Shown piece by piece: positions 54,856-64,000 of a stretch of 64,000 nt of DNA. Within the stretch, counting starts at the first letter, position 1. Each line of letters begins with the position of its first letter. The stretch comes from Acanthaster planci. Its lineage: Eukaryota > Echinodermata > Asteroidea > Valvatida > Acanthasteridae. The position numbers and the translations under genes were made by a program. The DNA is taken from assembly GCF_001949145.1 (NCBI RefSeq), contig NW_019091387.1, positions 1,283,837 through 1,347,836 on the forward strand, written 5' to 3'. Below the pieces are notes generated by a model. The model was not told the DNA's origin and searched no databases. It worked only from the letters and a program-made list of their open reading frames with translations.

Positions 54856-56636
54856 CCGCCCAAAATCGTCACAGTCGTCGCCCGGTCGCGATGAGTCATA
54901 AACAAAATGACATGTTCGGACTGTCAGATCTACGATACTTGGGAAGCCATCGGAATTTAAACGACTATATTAAGGAGACTTGGTTTGGAATAATCGGTCT
55001 CTTGAAAAAAAAATCATCCTAATTCCAGAATTCCCAAGATCACCTTCGCTGTTTAGCAGGAGCACTCACTTATGCTTTTACCATGGAGGTAGCTAGCTGG
55101 CTTTTTTACCGGCCTGCTCCCCATACAGTGTACATCGCGTAATTGCTTCAGCTCTTAATGATGCCATTAGGCTGGTACCCCATTCAGATGCGGCTAGGAG
55201 TAACACGCACGTCTTTGGGGCTTGCCTGCAGCCGCAAGCCAGCGGCTTTCATACATGGACGTGTCTTTTCCAACAATAGCCAAATAATTCGGACTGCGGC
55301 TATCTCCCCGAGATGTGAAGGACCTACAAAACGACATTAACAAACAACAAACGCGTTATTCGTGAAACAGAGGATTTTTCCTTTTTTTACAATAAAGAAA
55401 GTTTCAGCTTTACGCATTAACACTATAGTACTGTTTCAACCTGTATTGAAATTGTGAAAAGTGCATGTACTTTACTCAGGTACAAAGTGAAAAGTGTGAT
55501 ATTCGAAAGTAACAGGAGAAAAAAGGTCTATGGTAAAACTTACAGTCGGGCGCCTGGACGTCACCACTTGAAAATGATTTTTATTAGAGAGGTCGCTGTT
55601 GCGATTCTTCTCACAGCGAAACTTCTGAAGTGACCCAGGGTGCATTCCACCAAATGGTTGTATTTCTGCGCGCGAGCTCATAAAAAAATTTGTGATCCCA
55701 CGGGGTTTTTACGATAAGACAGGCGATAATCAGGAGGCATCATAGAAATATTTCGATAAATCACGAATTTAGGACTGATAGTCTCCAGTTCAGGGTATTT
55801 CTTTCACAAAAATCCCGAAATTGCAGACCTATATGCATGCATTTTGGATAGAGGCGGGCCCGGCTACATTCAGAAATGAGCGCTTAGTTTTATTACTATT
55901 TTGGGGGTATCTTCGTTCAAAGGCGAATAAACAAAATTCGTGGCTAACCCCAATGATATTGAAACGAAAAGTGATCTTCTGGCCATAATTTTGAATTTCC
56001 ATTGAAAAAAGTAGGCCAACCTCTTCACGAGAGTCAACAGGCGGCGCTATTTCGGTCCGATTTTGCACTGTTTTCTATGGGCGCGTATTTGGTGTAGCGC
56101 AACCCCAAAATTGAATTTTGTGAACTGAAAGCCCGTCATTACTATATGACGATCTCAACATGCATAGATTAAAGCAAATGGCAGAAAACCTTTAACCAAT
56201 CCTCTTAGGGTTGTTTGATTTGAGTAGGTACTTTTATGATTTCCATAACGAAAAGTAAATGACAGGCAATACAAATAAAGAAAATGCTGATAATTATTTC
56301 TTGTATTTACATGAATTTATCCTCAATTTTCAGGAAGGGTTGGATGATTACAGGTCTCGTACGAGGAAGATATTTGCGCTCCCGGCGACCTCGCCCGCCC
56401 TCTCTTGCCATTACTTTATCTATAGATATTCCCGGCTAATTTGAGAACTGGTCATTAATTTTATAGTTTGAAGTTCGATGAAGGCCTCTGGTACTTTATC
56501 AATAATAAACGACAACGCAGTCTGATGTGCGTGTATTCTACAAACGGGTGGCCATGTAACTTGAATATTCATAAAAACAAAATATGGAAGGGCTGCGTAG
56601 CACCGTGATCAGAATATTGACAAGAATATATAGTAC
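54856..56636. other. Upstream region of GRXCR1
   Basis: Should include the GRXCR1 promoter and 5'UTR. I see no convincing TATA box, and frames such as 55143-55340 have no recognisable product. GC content falls away from exon 1 leftwards to rightwards. Confidence 0.4.
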
Positions 56637-56864
56637 ATAATCAGTGCTGTGAACTATGTATTTGCCAAGCTTTCGGTAACTGAGTACCTTCCTCAGGGCA
56701 AGCAGATTCAGTTCACAACTGAGAACGATTGCAGGGCGGATCCAGAATTTTTTCCCGTGGAAGGGGTCAGTTCACAGTTCAGAACTGAATCTGCTTGCCC
56801 TGAAGAAGGTAGCCTACTCAGTTACCGAAAGCTCGGCAATTACATATTTCAGAGCACTGATTAT
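56637..56864. mobile_element. Foldback element, 90-base arms, with a foreign fragment in the loop
   Basis: Left arm 56637-56726 (ATAATCAGTGCTGTGAAC ... GCAAGCAGATTCAGTTCACA) pairs with right arm 56770-56864 at about 85 percent. The 43-base loop contains GCAGGGCGGATCCAGAATTT, a motif seen again at 57108 and, inverted, at 60915-60953. Confidence 0.8.
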
Positions 56865-57104
56865 ATATTATATTCTCTAATATTCGTTATGCGTCTAACT
56901 ACCACGTCGAGCTCAGCACGGAAATGTACTTTCATGAATATGCAAACAAAAGCATTTCTGTTTATTCAAAGTCGTAACGCAATCGTAAAATTCGAAAACC
57001 ACAGTTGTGGGAATATGTGAAATGATAGACGTTACTCCCATTGCCGTAATACATGTATATGGGGCTTGGATGCAATGCAAAGGGCCATTTCTAATGACCC
57101 TTTA

Positions 57105-57150
57105 ATGCAGGGCAGATCCAGAAATTTTTTTCCGGGGGGGGGTCAGGCCG
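57105..57150 (+). mobile_element. Terminal motif of a GGATCCAG-type element
   Basis: TGCAGGGCAGATCCAGAAAT followed by T and G tracts and GGTCAGG. Similar motifs at 56731-56769 and 60915-60953 (minus). The form CAGGGGCGGATCCAGG is typical of ends of non-autonomous hAT-like elements in many animals, from memory. Confidence 0.5.
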
Positions 57151-58574
57151 GAGATTTTTTAATGTCTCATTTTACAGATAAGCGGAAACGATGATGAAAC
57201 ATTACATGACATATACATGCATTGTTTCCATACATCGGTGCAGGGGGGTATTTTTGTCTTAGAACAGGCGTCGACCCCCCCCCGTCTGCATTGTACTTCT
57301 CAGATTGAGCAAAATAATTATAAGCATCTTTCCGACTATCAAACTTTTCACTGAAGCAATATTTATGACAACGCTCCACTGCGTTCAAACCCCCCAGACA
57401 AACTTTCAAGAAGTACACTTAGAAACTAATAATTCCATAAAATATACATGTCGGTGAACACGCACGGTGAACGTGTAAAACGTGAAAGACTTCTAAATGA
57501 AAATTAGTTGCGGGATTCTTCAAACTAATTGTTATAGGCGTGCAGCATACTGTCAAACCAAATGAACTATTCAACACAAATTTAAAACAAAAATCTAACA
57601 AGCTTTTTCAAGACTGTATGCAAGTGTTCATTTGTAAAAAGGTATTGGCCGTTTCGGGTTTTTTTTTCGAGCTAAAGTTTTAATGAATTTTACGTAGCAC
57701 ACACATTAAAAGGTGTCTGTTAAACATCACAGAAGTTGCTGTTTGGGGACAGCACATACTATTGTCAATTTTCTCTGTATATTTAGGACATTAAGATTCA
57801 TCGAGGCATTAAGGATTTTTAATCTGCGTGGCGTGTTCATTTCCGTTTATAGTCAAACTCAGTCAATTTACTTCCAACTTCATCAGTTCAATTCAAATGT
57901 GCATGACATGGCTTATCTGATGCTGCATCTTTCTCTCACCTACACTGTGTCTTAAAAATGGTGCAAACAAATACTGTTCATTTTAAACCCAACAGAATTA
58001 AAAAGTAAAGGTTAATAGATCAAGTTTGTGGCAAGCTGGCATGAAGAACAAAGTAATGGAACCAAAACTGAAACGTTACACTCGGACAAGAGAAATCGAA
58101 AAGTGGATAAATGCTGGGGGAAATATTTATACTGCTCAAAGGGTTCATTCAAAGGTGGTCTTGGTTTATCCAACTATGGCATTGTTGATGTTAAGCAGAT
58201 TAGAGAGTGGTCATATGATCGTGCAGAAACTCTGCAAACATATTTGGAAAGCACCATTTTTTGTCACCGACAAGATGAAGCTCCGTGATGCGGACACCGC
58301 ATTTCATACTCGCAAGATAATTCAAATCCTACTTTAAACCATTGGTTAAATAACTGTTTCCACGAACTCCTGAACAGGAACTTAAAAGGTCAGATTTCAA
58401 GACTAGAGAAAAGGAACATCCATAAGGAACATTCTCGACTTGTCAATGAATCTTCATACACACAAAAAGGACATCCAACACAGTGGACAGGAACAACGAA
58501 AAGGAAGAAGGCAAATTTCAGCTAGGGTGGTCCTAAAAGTACATGTCACGGATTGAAAATAATCACTGGAGTAA

Positions 58575-58690
58575 CACAGTGGTTCCCTCTAGAGTTGCTG
58601 ACTTGAGTCATGTGGTTTGGACTCGAGTCGGACTCGAGTCGCTAGTTTTTCTGACTTGTGACTTGACTTGGACTTGCAAAAATGACTTGC
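58575..58690. repeat. Imprecise tandem repeat of ACTTGAGTC/ACTCGAGTC
   Basis: Repeated nine-base words GACTTGAGT, GGACTCGAGTCGGACTCGAG, TGACTTGACTTGGACTTG. Low-complexity, partly palindromic. Confidence 0.7.
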
Positions 58691-59796
58691 TGCCACATCT
58701 GGTTCCCTCCTAGTGACACTGACAATTCATATTAAACTTTTATGCCATACTTGACACCAATGTCTTTACTGGTCTGAATTACAAGCTTTTATTGGGAACC
58801 TCACTTTATTACTGATGAGAGCTGCTGCTGTTAAAAAAATTGCCGACAGAGTTAAAGACTCAAAAGTCTGCAAGGCAAGGCTTAGAAATTCTGTTTCAGA
58901 AAACTTTCTCAGTCCTCAAGGACCACATTTAAGTGTAAAATTCCTCAGTTCTTGAAAACTGCAGTTTCCACTACTGTTGCAAAAATATCCAAACTCACTG
59001 AGTTTAATTATACCGTGACCTTTGCTTTTATTGCCATTGTCGCGAAGTCTTTTGAAAGGATTTTGAAAACTCGATTGATAATATTCTTTGAGATTTCATT
59101 ATTGGAGTTCGGTTTAGCAAAAAAAAGCTGAGAGGGAGTATGTAAGCTAAATGTAATTCTGTGGATTAATGAAATCTTGTCAAATGAGAGAGTTTAATAT
59201 AGGATTACATGTACCACAGTTTGTGTCTGATATCGTTCTCATCAATAGCCAGAGTCCGAGTCAATATAGCGGTGTGTTTTATTCTTAGTTCTTTTTACAC
59301 TATATACAAATGATCTGGAAGTGTGGCATTGCTTTGATCCATAATTTTAAAAATGCTAACGTTACTTTATTAACAAGATTTATTAGTCATGACGGCAACG
59401 CCGGATATGGAAATGAAATTGGCGAGTTTGTGAAGGGTGCAAGTTAAACTTTGTGATTTTAAATTTACATAGACTATGAGGAAAACGTGCTTCGTTTGGA
59501 AGAATGAGGTGGTATGTGTCTGTCCACATATTGTCACCTATCACAAGTATCCAACAGCATTCTGGGAATTACTTGAAAATGTCAGCATTCTCTAAGCTAT
59601 GTTCCGTTTCACTGACCATAGTGTCAACCGGGTTGTTATGTTCTATTGCGATGGTGGGCCCTAACAAAACAATAAAAATTAAGAGTCACTAAATCTGCTG
59701 GAAAAAATCATCGGTGTCACTGTCAAAGAATTGAGATCAAAAATACGAGGAAGCACTGCTGCTGGCAAAACTAAAAGCAACTACGAATCTGTATTA

Positions 59797-60061
59797 GGGA
59801 CATGGCAAAAAAAAATCTCTCCACCTTGAGCTAACTCCTATACGACTTGTATGTCGTTCGTACGACTTATGAATCATAACTCGTACGTACAACATGTAAC
59901 TCGTACGTAGGAGATATAAGTCGCACGTACGAGTTATAATTTAGAAGTCGTATGTACGAGATGGAAGTCGTACGTACAAGGTAGAAGTCGTACGTATGAG
60001 ATAGAAGTCGTACGTACGAATTAGCTAGAGGGGGAGATAATTTTCTTTTTCGCTATGTCCC
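59797..60061. mobile_element. MITE with TA target site and internal 20-base repeats
   Basis: The ends GGGACATGGC and GCTATGTCCC are inverted repeats directly flanked by TA on both sides, as in Tc1/mariner-like elements. The inside is an array of about nine 20-base units (59841-60020) centred on the palindrome TCGTACGTACGA. The left units (ACTCGTACGTA) and right units (GAAGTCGTACGTACGA) are in opposite orientation, so the whole element folds back. Confidence 0.8.
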
Positions 60062-61608
60062 TAGTACAGCTCCATAATCAATACTGTTTAACTAATAGTC
60101 CATTTCAAATACGTGTATTTGACTAAAATAAAATAAAATCCAAGACAGATCCTTATCGTCTGTCCTTTGTACGGTGCTTGCTTGTTTGTACAACTGTTTT
60201 ATCAGGTACTTTGCTGTAGGCCTACTGTTGCTGGTAAGACCATAAAACTTACCGATATACACTATTCAGGGTATTTCTAACCGTCCGAATGTCTTTCATG
60301 CCGGTCCCCACCGTCCTTCCTCCTGCTCAGCTCCATTTTGGGAGGGGGATCACCCCCTTTCAAGTTATTCCTCTGTCCCTCACTATTTTTCACCCTTGTT
60401 TATTCCTATCTCTGCCTTAATTCTCCTCACACCTGCCATCTTCTTCCCGTTCCCTCCAATAATTAAGATCTTGCAGATTTCCTTTTGACAGTGAGCAACC
60501 AATAATGGACCGGAAAGAGGGAGTCTAAATCAGTGTCGCGTTTTCCAGAAGGGCGTCTCGTGACTTCTGTCAGCAATACAGAAAAAAATACACATATTCC
60601 TTCATATTCGTCAAAGGTCTTATAAGGGGGCATCGAGGAATTGGAAAGCGATTCAGTTTAGGCTGTATGCATTCGGTATTCGTTTCAAAAAGTACTTTCC
60701 ATCTGGCGCGGATACCGACGGGGGGATCATGGGAATCAATTCCCCCTGCTATGACACCGATAACGAATAAATAAAATGAAATACAAAACTGTGGATAGAA
60801 TAAAAAGGACCACATGCTGTAAGGTTATTATTTGTACATGTACATCAGTATCATTGCAATGCCCTACTTATGCGTCCACCTGTCCGCAAATATCGGATAC
60901 CAAAAAATTTAAGGGGACCGCCCCTCCCCCCAAAAATCCTGGATCCACCCCTGTTGTGTTTTTATGAGTGGATTTTTTCTAAAATGAGTGTGAAAACAGT
61001 TATTTAAAAATGAGCAAGTATTCCTCTGTACCCTGTAGGGCAGTTTTGTCTTCTCCGATGATCCACAACCGTTCATCCACCCCTCCCCTTATCATCACGT
61101 GTGTCACATCACATGTTTTGGCAGGCCTTGCACTAACACGCCATTGGTCAACACGCAGGCTTGTATAACTGTATCACGTGTGAGCACTTGTACTTCAGCA
61201 TGGTTACCAATGTCCAGTGCTTTATCGTATATTACATGTAGGTAGATTAGCCACGGTGTCAGTGGGTGGGAACCACGAGGAAGTAAACACCGTACCCATA
61301 CAGTGCGCACAAGCAGTTAATTTCGAAGTAACCCCACTTAGTTTCTGGAGTTCTTACTCGGCCTGCCGCGTGAGTTGCTGGGAGCTGAAAAGCATATCTT
61401 CTTTTGAAAATGAATTTCCTCACAACTTTCCTCATTGTTGCTGTGGCTTTAATGCCCGTTGCTTATGGCTTGTCGTCGAAAATTTGGAGCAAAGAGACTA
61501 CGTTTCAGAAGTTGAGCTCAGCTGGCAAGGTACTTCTTTGTTTTGGTATCTCACAACAATGAATGCATATATATCTATACATGTATATCCGCCGCCCCGG
61601 TCGTGCTG
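60062..61608. other. Intergenic region with one GGATCCAG-type terminus
   Basis: At 60910-60953, on the minus strand, CAGGGGTGGATCCAGGATTT is followed by a G-rich tract, like 57105-57150. No gene identified; frames up to 130 codons (61217-61609) have no recognisable product. Confidence 0.5.
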
Positions 61609-61765
61609 ATAAGCCTTATCGCAAATACTGCATGGGTGATTTTGCACAATGGTAGAAAGGCATTTTGGGAAGGAAAAAGGGGCAAAGTTTGCTCCTTTTG
61701 CCTTCCCACAATGCCTTTCTACTGTTGTGTAAAATCACCCATGCAGTATTTGCGATAAGGCTTAT
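61609..61765. mobile_element. Near-perfect hairpin element, 157 bases
   Basis: ATAAGCCTTATCGCAAATAC ... reads as the reverse complement of the right half ending GTATTTGCGATAAGGCTTAT, with only a handful of mismatches and almost no loop (centre about 61687). A partial second copy is at 62857-62981. Confidence 0.85.
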
Positions 61766-61805
61766 AGGGAAAACATCATTCCATTAGGCTGCACGCAAGC
61801 AGGGA

Positions 61806-62450
61806 GTCAGGTTAGCGTAGTAGTTGTTTCCGCGCCTTCCACCTCTGCAGTCCTGGTTCCAATCCCGGCCTAGTGCCCACATGGATTGGGTTTTCGGGCA
61901 TTGTATACTTTGGGATCCCAGTTTTTTGTCATTTTAATCTTGCAAAACAGGTAAGTCCCCCCAAAGAACAAAGGCAACACTCTCTTTATTGCGCTGACCC
62001 TATTTTTTGGAAATTTCAAATTGTAAATTGTGAGAAAATGTCACTTTCTTACTGATAAACTAGCCATGCAAGTTTGTATCCATGGGTCATGTGTTAAAAC
62101 ACGCACATTTTCCCTCATAATGTCCCTCAAAACCCTGCCTTTTTTTGACAACATCCACCCTACAGTTATTGAGCATGATGTCACGGTCATCTACAGTACC
62201 AAGGTGATTTCAAAAGTTAAAATGCTCTCTCTTCTGTAGGAACAAGATCCCCAAATTTACAGTCCCCTGGTTTTCAATCCCTACCTGATTCCGTGGGTTT
62301 TACCCAGAATATTCCTCTGGGGTTTTCCTCCCACCTCTAAAACTGTAACTGCTTCTCATTGTCTCCTCTCTACAGGTTTCTTCAGGCTTGCGAGCTACAG
62401 TGCCTATAGGGCGCCTTGGAAAAATCCTTGATATCATTACCAGAAATATT
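61806..62450 (+). mobile_element. tRNA-derived SINE (family S2) split by a MITE, copy 1
   Basis: The head GTTAGCGTAGTAGTTG (A box-like) and CCTGGTTCCAATCCCGG (B box) are at 61811-61866. The body stops at 61895, is interrupted by 372 bases, and continues from 62268 with AATCCCTACCTGATTCCGTG and the tail ATCCTTGATATCATTACCAG at about 62424-62443. The pol III boxes mark it as a SINE. Confidence 0.8.
61896..62267. mobile_element. hAT-like MITE inserted in the SINE, copy 1
   Basis: The left end GGGCATTGTATACTTTGGGA and the reverse complement of the right end (AGGGGACTGTAAATTTGGGG) are imperfect inverted repeats of about 23 bases. GGGTTTTC on the left and TGGTTTTC on the right are 8-base target duplications with one change. 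No transposase. Copy 2 at 63111-63490 shows a perfect 8-base duplication. Confidence 0.75.
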
Positions 62451-62798
62451 AAAATGTTGGTGGATTTTTCCTGATGGATGCCTTACCAACTGCATGATTC
62501 AGATTCAGATTTAAAATCATGTCGAGATAGAACAGAACGAGTTTGATGGAAGCAAGACTTTACAGATCCAACCCCCCTTCCCTTCTTGAACTAAGACTGC
62601 AGGATTCCACAGACCCTCACTCACTCAGGGATGGTCAATGCTGCAGTTGGGCTGGCCCAACTTAAGTGGGATTTTTGGCAACCTTCTCTTATTTTTTGTG
62701 GCTTGCAGCCTTATATCTGACAGAATTCATCCAAAATATGCCACTCTGGCATTTCACCCATGACACAAACAAAGGCTAGAGTCTGGCAGCACGGGTCN

Positions 62799-62846
62799 CA
62801 TGGGTCCGAGTTGGCATGGGTCCGAGTTGGTTTGGGTCCGAGTTGG
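62799..62846. repeat. Three tandem copies of a 16-base unit
   Basis: CATGGGTCCGAGTTGG at 62799-62814 and 62815-62830, then TTTGGGTCCGAGTTGG at 62831-62846. They sit where the left hairpin arm would be in the second unit. A single N at 62798 precedes them. Confidence 0.9.
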
Positions 62847-63020
62847 CTCGAAACCTTTTGCACAATGGTAGATAGGCATTGTGGGAAGGAAAAAGGGACA
62901 AAGTTTGCTCCTTTTGCCTTCCCACAATGCCTTTCTACTGTTGTGTAAAATCACCCATGCAGTATTTGCGACAAGGCTTATTGAGAAAACATCATTCCAT
63001 TAGGCTGTAGCAAGCAGGGA

Positions 63021-63675
63021 GTCAGGTTAGCGTAGTAGTTGTTTCCACGCCTTCCACCTCTGCAGTCCTGGTTCCAATCTCGGCCTGGTGCACACGTGGA
63101 TTGGGTTTTCGGGGATTGTATACTTTGGGATCCCAGTTTTTTTGTCATTTTAATCTTGCAAAACGGGTAAGTCCCCCCAAAGAACAAAGGCAACACTCTC
63201 TTTATTGCGCTGACCCTATTTTTTGGAAATTTCAAATTGTAAATTGTGAGAAAATGTGACTTTCTTACTGATAAACTAGCCATGCAAGATTGTATCCATG
63301 TGTCATGTGTTAAAACACTCACATTTTCCCTCATAATTTCCCTCAAAACTCAAAACCCTGCCTTTTTTTGACAACATCAACCCTACAGTTATTGAGCATG
63401 ATGTCACGGTCATCTACAGTATCAAGGTGAATTCAAAAGTTAAAATGCTGTCTCTTCTGCAAGAACAGGATCCCCAAATTTACAATCCGCGGGTTTTCAG
63501 TCCCTACCTGATTCCGTGGGTTTTACCCAGAATATTCCTCTGGGGTTTTCCTCCCACCTCTAAAACTGTAACTGCTTCTCATTGTCTCCTCTCTACAGGT
63601 TTCTTCAGGCTTGTGAGCTACAGTGTTTATAGGGCACGTTGGAAAAATCCTTGATATCATTACCAGAAATATTAA
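63021..63675 (+). mobile_element. tRNA-derived SINE (family S2) split by a MITE, copy 2
   Basis: Same order as copy 1: A box-like GTTAGCGTAGTAGTTG, B box GGTTCCAATC, interruption after 63110, body resuming at 63491 (GGGTTTTCAGTCCCTACC) and tail to about 63675. Both copies share the interruption at the same base, so insertion came before the duplication. Confidence 0.8.
63111..63490. mobile_element. hAT-like MITE inserted in the SINE, copy 2
   Basis: The ends GGGGATTGTATACTTTGGGA and the reverse complement of the right end (GCGGATTGTAAATTTGGGGA) are inverted, and both sides carry GGGTTTTC (63103-63110 and 63491-63498). The 8-base duplication points to the hAT superfamily. Confidence 0.8.
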
Positions 63676-64000
63676 AATGTTGGTGGATTTTTCCTGATGT
63701 ATGCCTTACCAACTGCATGATTCAGATTTAAAATCTTCTGGAGATAGAACAAAACGAGTTTGATGGAAGCAAGACTTTACAGATCCAACCCCCTTCCCTT
63801 CTTTAACTAAGACTGCAGGATTCCACAGACCCTCACTCATTCAGGGATGGTCAATGCTGCAGTTGCGTTGGCCCAACTTTAGTGGGCAACCTATTTTTTT
63901 GTGGCTTACAGCCTTAAATCTGACAGAATTCATCCAAAATAGGCCACTCTGGCATTTCACCCATGACAAAAACAAAAGCTAAAGTCTGGCAGCATGGGTT

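Larger units (their letters stand above)
56865..59796. other. Intergenic region with no gene recognised
   Basis: It contains the GGATCCAG-type terminus at 57105-57150 and the ACTCGAGTC patch at 58575-58690. Two overlapping frames at 58026-58337 have no recognisable homology and are probably chance or decayed. Confidence 0.5.
61641..64000 (+). repeat. Tandem duplication, period about 1.2 kb, running off the right edge
   Basis: TTTTGCACAATGGTAGA at 61641 recurs at 62857 (offset 1216) and CTGGCAGCACGGGT near 62783 recurs as CTGGCAGCATGGGT near 63986 (offset about 1203). Unit 1 is 61641-62856, unit 2 62857-64000 or beyond. Each unit carries the right hairpin arm, the split SINE and about 400 further bases. 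Identity looks above 90 percent. Confidence 0.9.

Noticed and set aside
58026-58337. Two overlapping frames of 103 and 86 codons
   Set aside because: Neither shows known domain features; two different frames open over the same stretch suggest chance.

Overview
The window is animal nuclear DNA. Genes are split into many exons by GT-AG introns, coding density is low, most introns and intergenic DNA carry small non-autonomous transposons and tRNA-derived SINEs, and there are no bacterial-style gene clusters. The two genes and the repeat types (tRNA-headed SINEs, palindromic MITEs, abundant TACATGTA motifs) fit a marine invertebrate deuterostome. An echinoderm such as a sea star is my best guess from memory of similar repeats, but this is not proven by the sequence.

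Region 1 (about 966-24303, + strand) is the 3' part of a long gene. Nine exons (966-1116, 2097-2271, 9176-9303, 11816-12293, 13282-14568, 16630-18002, 19410-19526, 23545-23658, 23977-24303) join without a frame break into about 1382 residues. The beginning lies off the left edge. The N-terminal part resembles the conserved region of the CRACD/KIAA1211 family, known as inhibitors of actin capping protein. The middle is disordered, rich in Pro, Ser and Lys, with SPK repeats. The C-terminus is a complete LIM zinc-binding domain, which I do not know from vertebrate CRACD. A separate first exon with its own ATG (8129-8327) has the right phase to splice onto the 9176 exon and probably marks an internal promoter.

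Region 2 (24304-37787) is intergenic and UTR sequence between two convergent genes. It holds a tRNA-like SINE head, one copy of a dispersed repeat and a truncated copy of the palindromic MITE seen at the left edge.

Region 3 (37788-54843, - strand) is a complete GRXCR1 gene of four exons (54843-54247, 47933-47688, 41969-41904, 37967-37788), all in phase 0, encoding 362 residues. It has the GTVRGV motif, a glutaredoxin-like domain without the usual CxxC, and a C-terminal module with four CxxC pairs. GRXCR1 acts in actin-based stereocilia in vertebrates. Human GRXCR1 and CRACD are both on chromosome 4 (from memory), so their adjacency here may be a trace of old linkage. Intron 1 holds a 1.3-kb DNA transposon with subterminal repeats.

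Region 4 (54856-64000) has no recognised gene. It is a patchwork of mobile elements: a foldback element with a foreign piece in its loop, a TA-flanked MITE made of 20-bp palindromic repeats, and at the right edge a tandem duplication with a 1.2-kb period. Each unit of the duplication contains a hairpin element plus a SINE split by a roughly 375-bp element with 8-bp target duplications. There is an assembly gap at 21684-22127 and a single N at 62798. I see no tRNA, rRNA, snRNA or CRISPR that I would call as functional.
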